Assembly: GCF_004297405.1 (NCBI RefSeq) | Contig: NZ_SCVC01000011.1 | Location: forward strand, 124,001 to 188,000 | Direction: 5' to 3' | Source of the DNA: Reyranella sp. | GTDB lineage: Bacteria > Pseudomonadota > Alphaproteobacteria > Reyranellales > Reyranellaceae | Length of the DNA: 64,000 nt | The notes under the pieces: generated by a model | Told to the model about the DNA's origin: nothing | Databases searched by the model: none | The model's input: only the letters and a program-made list of their open reading frames with translations | Position numbers and translations under genes: made by a program | In this document: one piece after another, positions 57,327-64,000 of the stretch | How the letters are laid out: the number at the start of each line of letters is the position of its first letter | Position numbering within the stretch: the first letter of the stretch is position 1

Positions 57327-58553
57327 CTAGTCGACAATCGCCTGATAGGTGAGCACGCGCAGTTCGCGGCGGATCGGATAGGTCGAGGAGGGCATGAGCT
57401 GCGTCAGCAGCACCACCGCCATATCCTCCGCCGGGTCGATCCAGAAGGCGGTCGACGCGGCGCCACCCCAGGCGAACTCGCCGGGCGTGCCGGCGATATA
57501 GGCCTTGGCCGGGTCGATCATCACCGAAAAGCCCAGCCCGAAGCCGATGCCGGTATAGGTCGATTCCGAGAAGCGTGGCGTGCCCATGTCGGCCATGTCG
57601 CCGTTCAAGTGATTCATGGTCATCAGCTCGACCGTCTTGCGGCCGAGCAGACGCACACCGTCGAGTTCACCCTTGTTCAGCATGAACTGGCAGAAGCGCA
57701 GATAATCGGCGGCCGTCGAAACCAGACCGCCACCGCCGGAGTTCACCTTGCGCGGCGCGAGGTAGCGGCTCTTGGTCGGATCGTCGATCAGGTCGAGCTT
57801 GCCGCCGGCACCGGCCGAGTAGTTGGCCGCGAAGCGGTCGTGCTTTTCCTTCGGCACATGGAAGTCGGTATCGATCATGCGAAGCGGATCGATGACCTTC
57901 TCCTTGAGGTATTTCTCGAAGGGCTGGCCGGAGATCACCTCGACCAGGTAGCCCAACACATCGGTCGCCACCGAATAGTTCCACGCCTTGCCAGGCTGCG
58001 CGATCAGGGGAATCGTCGCCAGCTTCTCGACGACCTGCTTGAGGCTGGTATCGGCGGTCTGGAAATCGACGCCGTCCTTGGCGCGGTAGGCAGCGTCGAC
58101 CGGCGTGCTTTCCATGAAGCCATAGGTCAGGCCCGACGTATGGGTCAGCAGATCGCGGAAGTTGATCTCGCGCTCGGCCGGCACCGTTTCCATCTTGCCG
58201 CGGCTGCCGCCGACATAGACGCGCGGATTGGCGAAGGCGGGAATGAACTTCGAGATCGGATCGTCGAGCTGAAAGCGGCCTTCCTCGTAGAGCATCATGA
58301 TTGCAGTCGAGGTGAGCGGCTTGGTCATCGAATAGATGCGGAAGATCGTGTCGGGCCGCATCGGCTTGTCGCGTGCAACATCCGCCTTGCCGTAGACCTC
58401 GGCGAAGGCGAGCTGGCCCTTGCGCATGACGCAGGTGACCATGCCGGCGAGTTTTCCGCTGTCGACCCACTGATGCATCCATGTCCGCACGCGATCGAGC
58501 CGCGCTGCGGAAAGTCCGACCTGTTCGGGGGTAACGAGCGGCAGCGTGTCCAT
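57327..58553 (-). CDS. Serine hydrolase of the beta-lactamase/class C esterase family (second copy)
   Basis: 408 residues. The SxxK motif is YSMTKPLTS (Ser75, Lys78), the Tyr motif is WNYSVATDVLG, and PFEKYLKEKVIDPLRM plus GGGGLVSTAADYLRFCQFMLNKG are conserved. Resembles the gene at 31181 in order of motifs but with an N-terminal extension of about 15 residues, VTPEQVGLSAARLDRVRTWM, typical of EstB. No signal peptide, so it is probably a cytosolic esterase. Transcribed towards the TauD/MFS pair. Confidence 0.88.
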   Translation of the reverse strand: MDTLPLVTPEQVGLSAARLDRVRTWMHQWVDSGKLAGMVTCVMRKGQLAFAEVYGKADVARDKPMRPDTIFRIYSMTKPLTSTAIMMLYEEGRFQLDDPISKFIPAFANPRVYVGGSRGKMETVPAEREINFRDLLTHTSGLTYGFMESTPVDAAYRAKDGVDFQTADTSLKQVVEKLATIPLIAQPGKAWNYSVATDVLGYLVEVISGQPFEKYLKEKVIDPLRMIDTDFHVPKEKHDRFAANYSAGAGGKLDLIDDPTKSRYLAPRKVNSGGGGLVSTAADYLRFCQFMLNKGELDGVRLLGRKTVELMTMNHLNGDMADMGTPRFSESTYTGIGFGLGFSVMIDPAKAYIAGTPGEFAWGGAASTAFWIDPAEDMAVVLLTQLMPSSTYPIRRELRVLTYQAIVD

Positions 58554-58628
58554 GGCGATCCTCCTATGAGCCCCGCTAGACTAGCGCAGGACGCCAGGAT
58601 TCAGACACGCAAAAGACAGGAGGGAGCA

Positions 58629-59528
58629 ATGGCGAGATTGTGCGAAGGACGGGTGGCGATCGTGACCGGCGGTGCACGCGGTGTGGGCCGGGAACATTGC
58701 CTGATGCTGGCCGAGCATGGCGCCAAGGTGGTCGTGAACGACCTGGGCGGTGATCGCGCGGGCAAGGGCAACGATGTCGGCCCGGCGCAGCAGGTCGTGA
58801 ACGAGATCAAGGCCAAGGGCGGCGAGGCCGTGGCCAATGGCGACGACGTCTCCGACTGGAACGGCGCCAAGAACATGATCGACCAGGCTGTCTCGGCTTT
58901 CGGCAAGCTTGATGCCATCGTGCTGAACGCCGGCATCCTGCGCGACCGCATGCTGGTCAACATGAGCGAGGACGAGTGGGATGCCGTCATCAAGGTGCAT
59001 CTCAAGGGCACCTTCGCGCCAGCCCGCCACGCTGCTGCTTATTGGCGTGACCAGGCCAAGCTGAAGGGTGGCCCGGTCGATGCACGCATTGTCACCACCA
59101 CGTCGGTCTCGGGCATCTACGGCAATATCGGTCAGACCAACTACGGTGCGGCCAAGGCGGGCATCGCTTCCTTCACCGTCATCGCTGCGCGCGAGCTCGG
59201 CCGCTACGGCATCACGGTCAATTCGATCTCGCCGTCGGCGTTCACGCGCATGACCGAGGATTTGCGCGAGTACACCGAGGAGGACAAGAAACGCCGCGAT
59301 CCGAAGTGGATTGCGCCGGTCGCCACGTGGCTCGTCAGCGAAGACAGCCGCGAAGTCACGGGCCGCGTCTTCCAGGCGGGCAACGGCATCTTTGCGGTGG
59401 CCGAAGGCTGGCACAAAGGCCCCGAGGTCGAGCAGATCATGGACCCGCATCAGGCAGGCAAGGTGCTGGGCGAGATCGCCAAGAAGGCGCGCAAGAACGC
59501 CGGCATGAACGGTCTCGATCTCGACTAG
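58629..59528 (+). CDS. SDR-family dehydrogenase (multifunctional beta-oxidation/HSD17B4-like branch)
   Basis: 299 residues. TGGARGVGREHCLMLAEHGAKVVVNDLGGD is the long nucleotide motif of the peroxisomal type 2 (R)-3-hydroxyacyl-CoA dehydrogenase branch (given as location residues 13-42), followed by LNAGILRDRM and the active site NYGAAKAGIASF (Tyr, Lys). The extra ~35 C-terminal residues with EGWHKGPEVEQI are typical of this group. AGGAGGGAG precedes the ATG at 58629. It probably oxidises a 3-hydroxyacyl-CoA or a steroid. Divergent from the serine hydrolase. Confidence 0.89.
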   Translation: MARLCEGRVAIVTGGARGVGREHCLMLAEHGAKVVVNDLGGDRAGKGNDVGPAQQVVNEIKAKGGEAVANGDDVSDWNGAKNMIDQAVSAFGKLDAIVLNAGILRDRMLVNMSEDEWDAVIKVHLKGTFAPARHAAAYWRDQAKLKGGPVDARIVTTTSVSGIYGNIGQTNYGAAKAGIASFTVIAARELGRYGITVNSISPSAFTRMTEDLREYTEEDKKRRDPKWIAPVATWLVSEDSREVTGRVFQAGNGIFAVAEGWHKGPEVEQIMDPHQAGKVLGEIAKKARKNAGMNGLDLD

Positions 59529-59541
59529 AGCTTCGTGCCTC

Positions 59542-60441
59542 TCAGGCGGCGTGCTCCCGTAGGAGCGCGCTTGCCCAGTCGACGAACACCTGAAGTCGAC
59601 GCGACAGATGGCGCCGGTGCGGATAGAGAATATGCACCGGCATCGGCGCCGCCCGGAGATGAGGCAGGACCTCGACGAGTTCGCCGGCCGCGAGGTGGCT
59701 GCGGACGTCGTAGAGGGGAATCTGGATCAGCCCCAGTCCGGCCAGGCAGCAGGCGATGTAGGCTTCGGCATTGTTCACGGTGATGCGTGTCGGTATCGGC
59801 CGCCTCCTGACCATGCCGTCTTCGAGCCATTCCCACTCTTCGATCCTACCGCTGGTCGGCGAGGCATAGCCAACGGCGACGTGGCGCTCGAGATCGTCGA
59901 TCGTCTCCGGCGTGCCGTGCTTGTGCAGGTAAGACGGGCTTGCGCAGTTGCATAAGGTGATGTCGCCGACCTTGCGGGCGACGAGGCTCGAATCGCCCAA
60001 CGGTCCAACGCGCACCGCGCAGTCGACACCTTCATGCACCAGGTCGATGGCGCGATCGGTGACACCCAGCTCCAGTTCGATCTCGGGATAGCGGCGGAAG
60101 AAATCGGGAAGCGCCGGCGCAAAGATCAGGCGGCCCATACGGCCCGGCACATTGACCGACAATCTGCCGGCGGGAAGGCTGGACGACTGCCGGAACAGGC
60201 CTTCGACCTCTTCATAATCGCCGAGGAGACGCTCGCAGCGTTCATAGAAGGCGATACCTTCCTGTGTCGGCGCCACGCGGCGCGTCGTGCGGGCGAGAAG
60301 CCGTGCGCCGATACGGGCCTCGAGTTCCTGGATGGCCATCGAGACCGACGAGCGCGGCATTTGCAGGGTTGCCGCCGCCTTGGTGAAGCTGCCGCACTGA
60401 ACGATGCGGGCGAAGATTCGCAGGCTTTCGATGCGATCCAT
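59542..60441 (-). CDS. LysR-family transcriptional regulator
   Basis: 299 residues. Residues 1-60 give the LysR HTH (FARIVQCGSFTKAAATLQMPRSSVSMAIQELEARIG, location only), and 90-290 the effector domain with GRLSVNVPGRMGRL. The protein belongs to the group next to AaeR/DmlR-like regulators. ATG at 60441 is the natural family start (MDRIESLRIF). It is divergent from an SDR gene, the usual LysR layout, with nested palindromes in the 116-base gap. Convergent with the SDR at 58629, 13 bases apart. Effector unknown. Confidence 0.92.
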   Translation of the reverse strand: MDRIESLRIFARIVQCGSFTKAAATLQMPRSSVSMAIQELEARIGARLLARTTRRVAPTQEGIAFYERCERLLGDYEEVEGLFRQSSSLPAGRLSVNVPGRMGRLIFAPALPDFFRRYPEIELELGVTDRAIDLVHEGVDCAVRVGPLGDSSLVARKVGDITLCNCASPSYLHKHGTPETIDDLERHVAVGYASPTSGRIEEWEWLEDGMVRRRPIPTRITVNNAEAYIACCLAGLGLIQIPLYDVRSHLAAGELVEVLPHLRAAPMPVHILYPHRRHLSRRLQVFVDWASALLREHAA

Positions 60442-60447
60442 AACGCG

Positions 60448-60490
60448 GCCAATTGTTTGGTCTATCCGACAAGTGATGTCGGTTTTGGCC
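60448..60490. promoter_or_regulatory. Nested inverted repeats between LysR and SDR genes, candidate LysR operator
   Basis: CCGACA-AGTGA-TGTCGG (60466-60482) is a perfect 6-5-6 inverted repeat. It is nested inside GGCCAA (60448-60453) and TTGGCC (60485-60490). It lies 25 bases from the LysR-type start and some 75 bases before the SDR gene, matching the usual recognition position of LysR proteins. Confidence 0.5.
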
Positions 60491-60557
60491 ACTTTATTCC
60501 AATCAGATGAACGATCAAGTTGAGGTCATTCGTCCAGACAACGAAGGAGCCTCATCG

Positions 60558-61331
60558 ATGGTCGACCACAGCCTCAAGGGCAAAACCGCACTGATCGCCG
60601 GCGGAGCCAAGAATCTGGGCGGCCTCATCGCCCGCGATCTGGCGGAACACGGCGCGAAGGCCGTCGCGGTTCACTACAACAGCGCCGCTAGCAAGGCAGA
60701 GGCGGACGCAACGGTCGCTGCCGTGCAGGCGGCCGGCGCCAAGGCGGTGGCGCTGCAGGCCAACCTCACCAGCGCGGGCGCGATGGAGAAGCTCTTTGCG
60801 GATGCCATTGCCGCTATCGGGCGTCCGGACATCGCCATCAACACCGTCGGCAAGGTGCTGAAGAAGCCGATCGTCGAGGTTTCCGAGGCAGAGTACGACG
60901 AGATGAGCGCGGTGAACGCAAAGTCGGCCTTCTTCTTCCTCAAGGAGGCCGGCAAGCACGTCAACGACAACGGCAAGATCTGCACGCTCGTCACGTCACT
61001 GCTCGGCGCCTTCACGCCGTTCTATGCGGCCTATGCAGGGACCAAGGCGCCGGTGGAGCATTTCACCCGGGCAGCCTCGAAGGAGTTCGGCGAGCGTGGC
61101 ATCTCCGTGACGGCAATCGGCCCCGGCCCGATGGACACGCCCTTCTTCTATCCGGCCGAAGGGGCGGACGCGGTCGCCTATCACAAGACGGCGGCAGCTC
61201 TCTCGAAGTTTACCAAGACCGGCCTCACCCACATCGAGGACATCGTCCCCTATATCCGCTTCATGGTGTCCGATGGCTGGTGGATGACCGGCCAGACCAT
61301 CCTGGTCAACGGCGGCTATACTACGAAGTAG
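60558..61331 (+). CDS. SDR-family oxidoreductase, target of the adjacent LysR regulator
   Basis: 257 residues. The NAD motif is the variant LIAGGAKNLGGLIA rather than TGxxxGIG; INTVGKVLKKP stands for the NAG motif; the active site is YAAYAGTKAPVEHF (Tyr, Lys). FMVSDGWWMTGQTILVNGG closes the domain as in many SDRs. ATG at 60558 is chosen because AAGGAG lies eight bases upstream and the family begins here. Directly followed (one base) by the cyclase gene at 61333, so the two are probably translated together. Confidence 0.9.
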   Translation: MVDHSLKGKTALIAGGAKNLGGLIARDLAEHGAKAVAVHYNSAASKAEADATVAAVQAAGAKAVALQANLTSAGAMEKLFADAIAAIGRPDIAINTVGKVLKKPIVEVSEAEYDEMSAVNAKSAFFFLKEAGKHVNDNGKICTLVTSLLGAFTPFYAAYAGTKAPVEHFTRAASKEFGERGISVTAIGPGPMDTPFFYPAEGADAVAYHKTAAALSKFTKTGLTHIEDIVPYIRFMVSDGWWMTGQTILVNGGYTTK

Positions 61332-61332
61332 A

Positions 61333-62613
61333 ATGGTTCAGCTTCCCGTCGATCCCGCGCCGAGATCCTATCCGCCATTCGTCTCCCTGCTGCGTCGCTC
61401 GGCGCGACGATGGGGAGGCGTCGGCTCGGTCGTGGGCTTCGAGGCGATCGAAGCCTGGCTGCTGGGCAATGCCGCGGCAGAGGACGACACCCTGCCGTGC
61501 TTCGAAGAGCTCGTTTGGCGGCTGGTGACGGCCGGCCTGCCGCTCGACCGCGCCAGCCTGCATGTCGGGACCCTGCATCCGCAGGTCTACGGCTTCGCCT
61601 GGAACTGGAACGCCGCCGACGGCTTCTGCGACGAGGTCAAGGTCAGCGAAGACGCCCTGCAATCCGACGCCTATCGACGCAATCCGCTGGCCGGTGTCAT
61701 CGAACGGGGGCAGGCCTATCGCGGCAAGACCACCGATCCCGAGGCGGTGGCGCGCCACCCGCTGATGGCCGAGCTGGCAGGACAAGGGATCGTCGAATAC
61801 CTCGCACTGCCGCTCCGGGCCGGCGGCCGGTATCACAACGCTGCGACAGTCGCGACCTCGTGCGAGGGCGGTTTCTCCGATGCGCAACTGTCCGCGTTGC
61901 AGCGGGTCCTGAAGCTCTTCGCCCTGCATGTCGAGCGGCAGATCCAGCGGCGCATCGCGGGCAACGTGCTCGATACCTATCTCGGCGTGGCGGCCGGTGG
62001 TCGCGTGCTCGACGGCCTCATCAAGCGCGGCGCCGGCGAGCCGATTCAGTCTGTGATCTGGGTGTCGGACCTGCGCGGCTTCACCGACCTGTCGGAACGG
62101 CTGTCCGGGCCGGACATGATCACGCTGCTCAATGCCTACTTCGGATGCCTGGCCGGCGCCGTGCTCGACCATGGCGGGGAGGTGCTGAAGTTCATCGGTG
62201 ATGGGCTCCTGGCCGTCTTCCCCTTCACGACCTTCGCGACGGAGCAGGCGGCGGCGCAGGCGGCTCTCGCTGCTGCCGAGCAGGCCTGCGCGGACCTGGA
62301 GCGGCTGAACGCGGCACCGCCGGCGGAGATCGCCGCCATCAAGGGCTGGCATCCGCTGCGTACCGGGATCGCCTTGCACGATGGCGAAGTGTTCTTCGGC
62401 AATGTCGGCGCCCCCGGACGCCTCGACTTCACCGTGATCGGCCGCGCCGTCAACGCGGCAAGCCGGGTCGAAGCCCTCAGCAAGTCGCTCGGGCGCACCA
62501 TCCTCATCACCGAGACGGTCGCAGCCCGTCTCGACCGGCCGCTCGACGATCTCGGGCGACACCCGTTGCGCGGCGTGGCGCAGCCGGTCGCGATCTTCAG
62601 CCCTAAAGCATGA
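61333..62613 (+). CDS. Class III adenylate/guanylate cyclase with N-terminal sensor-like domain (second copy)
   Basis: 426 residues with the same two-part layout as the protein at 29960. The catalytic half shows metal Asp in WVSDLRGFTDLSERL (near 246) and FIGDGLLAVF, the adenine lysine in LKFIGDG, DFTVIG, and Asn/Arg in NAASRVE, so it should be active. The N-terminal 210 residues (LHVGTLHPQVYGFAWNWN) match the other copy's LFVGMNTLHP region. It begins one base after the SDR stop; that coupling suggests its cAMP-like signal is linked to the LysR-SDR locus. A long hairpin follows. Confidence 0.9.
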   Translation: MVQLPVDPAPRSYPPFVSLLRRSARRWGGVGSVVGFEAIEAWLLGNAAAEDDTLPCFEELVWRLVTAGLPLDRASLHVGTLHPQVYGFAWNWNAADGFCDEVKVSEDALQSDAYRRNPLAGVIERGQAYRGKTTDPEAVARHPLMAELAGQGIVEYLALPLRAGGRYHNAATVATSCEGGFSDAQLSALQRVLKLFALHVERQIQRRIAGNVLDTYLGVAAGGRVLDGLIKRGAGEPIQSVIWVSDLRGFTDLSERLSGPDMITLLNAYFGCLAGAVLDHGGEVLKFIGDGLLAVFPFTTFATEQAAAQAALAAAEQACADLERLNAAPPAEIAAIKGWHPLRTGIALHDGEVFFGNVGAPGRLDFTVIGRAVNAASRVEALSKSLGRTILITETVAARLDRPLDDLGRHPLRGVAQPVAIFSPKA

Positions 62614-62642
62614 TGTGTGGTTCTGCCGCCGTCCGTTCGCGC

Positions 62643-62688
62643 GTATGAGTTGAGATGGGACCGCGAACGGTCCCATCTCAACTCATAC
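62643..62688. repeat. Perfect 21-bp inverted repeat (hairpin) downstream of the cyclase gene
   Basis: Arms 62643-62663 and 62668-62688 are perfect inverted copies of 21 bases (GTATGAGTTGAGATGGGACC and one further G) around the four-base loop CGAA. No T-tract follows, so it is not a standard intrinsic terminator. It starts 30 bases after the cyclase stop and about 107 bases before the next gene. Long AT-containing arms differ from the surrounding GC-rich DNA. It may be a dispersed intergenic repeat, an mRNA-stabilising hairpin or a protein-binding palindrome. Confidence 0.85.
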
Positions 62689-62794
62689 CGCCCTAGGCCC
62701 GCTTAGCGGAAAAGAACAGACTGCCTCCTTTCGCCGCTTGAGCAGGGCGGCCGGGCCGGGCATGTGTCTGATCGACTAGTGTGGGAGGTTCAAG

Positions 62795-63790
62795 ATGAAG
62801 ACCAAATTCAATCGTCGCTCCATTTTGGCGGCAAGCGCCGCTGCAGCTCTCGCGCCCGGCGCCGCGCTCTTTCCGGGCCAGGCCGGAGCGCAGGCATGGC
62901 CCAACAAGCCGATCCGCTGGGTCGTGCCTTACACGGCGGGCGGCCTCACCGATTCGGTGACGCGCCTCACCCTGGAGAAGACCAACGTCGGTCAGACCTT
63001 CGTGGTCGACAACAAGCCCGGTGCCAACTCGCTGATCGGTGCCGAAATCGTCGCGAATGCCCCACCCGATGGCTACACCTTCCTGACCGTCATTGCTGCC
63101 CATGCGGCGAACAAGACGCTCTACGAAGGCAAGCTGAAGTTCGATCCGGTGGCGAGCTTCGCGCCGGTGTCGCTGGTCGGCATCGCGCCGATCATGATCC
63201 TCGTCAGCAACGACATGCCGGTAAAGAGCGTCGGCGAGCTGATCGACTACGCCAAGAAGAACCCGGGCAAGATCTCGTTCGGCTCCTCGGGCGTGGGCGC
63301 GGCCGCCCATCTCTCGACGGAACTGATCATGCAGGTCACCGGCACCAAGATGGTGCATGTGCCGTACAAGGGCACGGCGCCGGCGCTGGCCGATCTGATG
63401 TCGGGCAACCTACAGCTCCTGCTCGACGTGCCGATCGGCACGATGAGTCAGGTGCGTGCCGGCAAGGTCCGGGCGCTCGCCATGATGTCGAAGGATCGCG
63501 TGCCGGGCGCCGAAGACATCCCAACCATCGTCGAGTCGGGCGGCCCGCTGATCGAATCCTCGAGCTGGGTGATGTTCATGGCGCCGGCCAACACGCCGAA
63601 GGACATCGTCGACAAGCTGGGTGCCGAAGTCGCCAAGGCCGTGAAGGACGAGGCGTTGCGCAAGCGGCTGGCCGAGCAGGCCGTGATCCCGGTCGGCGCG
63701 ACGCCGGCGGAGACGGCGAAGTTCCTGAACGACGAAGTCGAGAAGTGGCGGAAGGTGATCACCACCGCCGGCGTGAAGATCGAAGCCTAA
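62795..63790 (+). CDS. Tripartite tricarboxylate transporter substrate-binding protein (Bug/TctC-like)
   Basis: 331 residues with a twin-arginine-like leader (FNRRSILAASAAAAL) and cleavage near AQA. WPNKPIRWVVPYTAGGLTDS is the signature of Bug proteins, followed by VVDNKPGANSLIGAE, PPDGYTFL and VPYKGTAPALADLMSG. They bind carboxylates in the periplasm for TctA/TctB permeases or act as sensors. No TctA or TctB gene is in the window, so this one is an orphan, as is common for the family. GGGAGG precedes the ATG. Confidence 0.92.
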   Translation: MKTKFNRRSILAASAAAALAPGAALFPGQAGAQAWPNKPIRWVVPYTAGGLTDSVTRLTLEKTNVGQTFVVDNKPGANSLIGAEIVANAPPDGYTFLTVIAAHAANKTLYEGKLKFDPVASFAPVSLVGIAPIMILVSNDMPVKSVGELIDYAKKNPGKISFGSSGVGAAAHLSTELIMQVTGTKMVHVPYKGTAPALADLMSGNLQLLLDVPIGTMSQVRAGKVRALAMMSKDRVPGAEDIPTIVESGGPLIESSSWVMFMAPANTPKDIVDKLGAEVAKAVKDEALRKRLAEQAVIPVGATPAETAKFLNDEVEKWRKVITTAGVKIEA

Positions 63791-63791
63791 A

Positions 63792-63862
63792 GCCGTTCCC
63801 TTTCACAGGGAAACGGCGAACGTTCACGAAGCAGGCGGCGCCTTCTCGAGGAAGAAGGCGCC
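63792..63862. terminator. Two adjacent hairpins between convergent genes, candidate bidirectional terminator
   Basis: GCCGTTCCCT (63792-63801) pairs with AGGGAAACGGC (63807-63817) except for one bulged A, and GGCGCCTTCT (63837-63846) pairs perfectly with AGAAGGCGCC (63853-63862) around a six-base loop. They fill the 87-base gap between the TctC-like gene and the convergent TonB receptor gene. Neither has a clear T-tract, so termination strength is uncertain. Confidence 0.5.
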
Positions 63863-63877
63863 GGGGCGCGACAGCCG

Positions 63878-64000
63878 CTAGAAATCTGCGGTCAACGACA
63901 GCCTGAAAGTTTGCGGCGCTCCGACGCTGAGCGTGGTCGCCCCGAAGCCGCCTGCCCAGTAGTTGGTGTCGAAGAGATTTTCGACGTTGAAGCGAGCGAC
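63878..64000 (-). CDS. TonB-dependent receptor, C-terminal fragment at window edge
   Basis: Only the last 40 codons are visible. NVENLFDTNYWAGGFG is the conserved penultimate-strand motif of TonB-dependent outer-membrane receptors (N-x-x-N/D-LFD), and GAPQTFRLSLTADF ends in the terminal phenylalanine needed for assembly by the BAM complex. The pattern is that of siderophore receptors (GAPRTF/L-type end). Stop is TAG at 63878-63880. The ligand cannot be inferred from this part. Confidence 0.85.
   Translation of the reverse strand, partial: VARFNVENLFDTNYWAGGFGATTLSVGAPQTFRLSLTADF

Noticed and set aside
1..64000. CRISPR arrays, tRNA or rRNA genes, insertion sequences, integrase or phage genes
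   Set aside because: No regular repeat-spacer pattern, no cloverleaf or CCA-like intergenic segment, and no transposase or integrase motif was seen; gaps between genes are all under 200 bases.

Overview
The window is about 64 kb of GC-rich, very compact chromosome with roughly 66 protein genes on both strands. No gap between genes exceeds 300 bases, and I saw no rRNA, tRNA, CRISPR array, insertion sequence or prophage. The gene content suggests a free-living, metabolically versatile alphaproteobacterium, perhaps of the Reyranella or Rhodospirillales/Hyphomicrobiales type. It includes TRAP and tripartite-tricarboxylate solute-binding proteins, LLM flavin monooxygenases, Lrp, MocR and HxlR regulators, a cyanide-insensitive-type cytochrome bd with a DUF2474 miniprotein, many SDRs and an alpha-type HU. 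The taxonomic guess is inference only.

Layout. 1-13 kb: glutathione-dependent formaldehyde dehydrogenase (3' end cut by the window), nitronate monooxygenase, an LLM monooxygenase, a secreted metallo-beta-lactamase-fold hydrolase, a thiolase plus DUF35 zinc-ribbon pair, a FAD aromatic hydroxylase overlapping a lone molybdenum hydroxylase large subunit, and an operon of hydantoinase B, a secreted protein and asparaginase. 13-21 kb: DUF983 protein, MocR regulator, cydAB with its 33-residue partner, an MliC-like lipoprotein, an alpha/beta hydrolase, and a coupled M20 amidohydrolase, membrane protein and DsbA-like protein. 21-26.5 kb: ribosome-associated HPF-like protein, DUF6356 protein, Lrp regulator behind a perfect palindrome, a D-2-hydroxyacid dehydrogenase, a hidden selenoprotein, aldo/keto reductase, MFS and TerC proteins.

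26.5-47 kb: SDR, phytanoyl-CoA-dioxygenase-like and polysaccharide-deacetylase operon; pentapeptide-repeat protein; class III nucleotide cyclase; a TRAP transporter operon ending in a serine hydrolase; oligopeptidase B; HpcH/HpaI aldolase; a second D-2-hydroxyacid dehydrogenase; a second LLM oxidoreductase; a solute-binding protein; VOC protein; aldehyde dehydrogenase; amidase with a small GatC/AtzG-like partner; and a double-hotdog thioesterase. 47-64 kb: HU with a strong terminator, YdcF, an NMT1-type binding protein and an acyl-CoA dehydrogenase, a cupin-like protein, an HxlR/NmrA/DUF1772 locus, an isonitrile-hydratase-like protein facing a GlxA-type regulator, a TauD dioxygenase and MFS pair, a second serine hydrolase, two SDRs flanking a LysR regulator, a second cyclase of the same architecture, a perfect 21-bp hairpin, a TctC-type binding protein and the C-terminus of a TonB-dependent receptor.

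The most notable feature is at 23245-23463 (minus). It is a 72-codon SelW/Rdx-type gene whose CxxU motif is written Cys-Gly-Ala-TGA. The TGA is followed by a stem-loop that matches the bacterial SECIS layout. Conventional annotation would truncate or miss this gene. Most of the rest is ordinary catabolic and transport gene content, with frequent 4-base start/stop overlaps and several good candidate operators.
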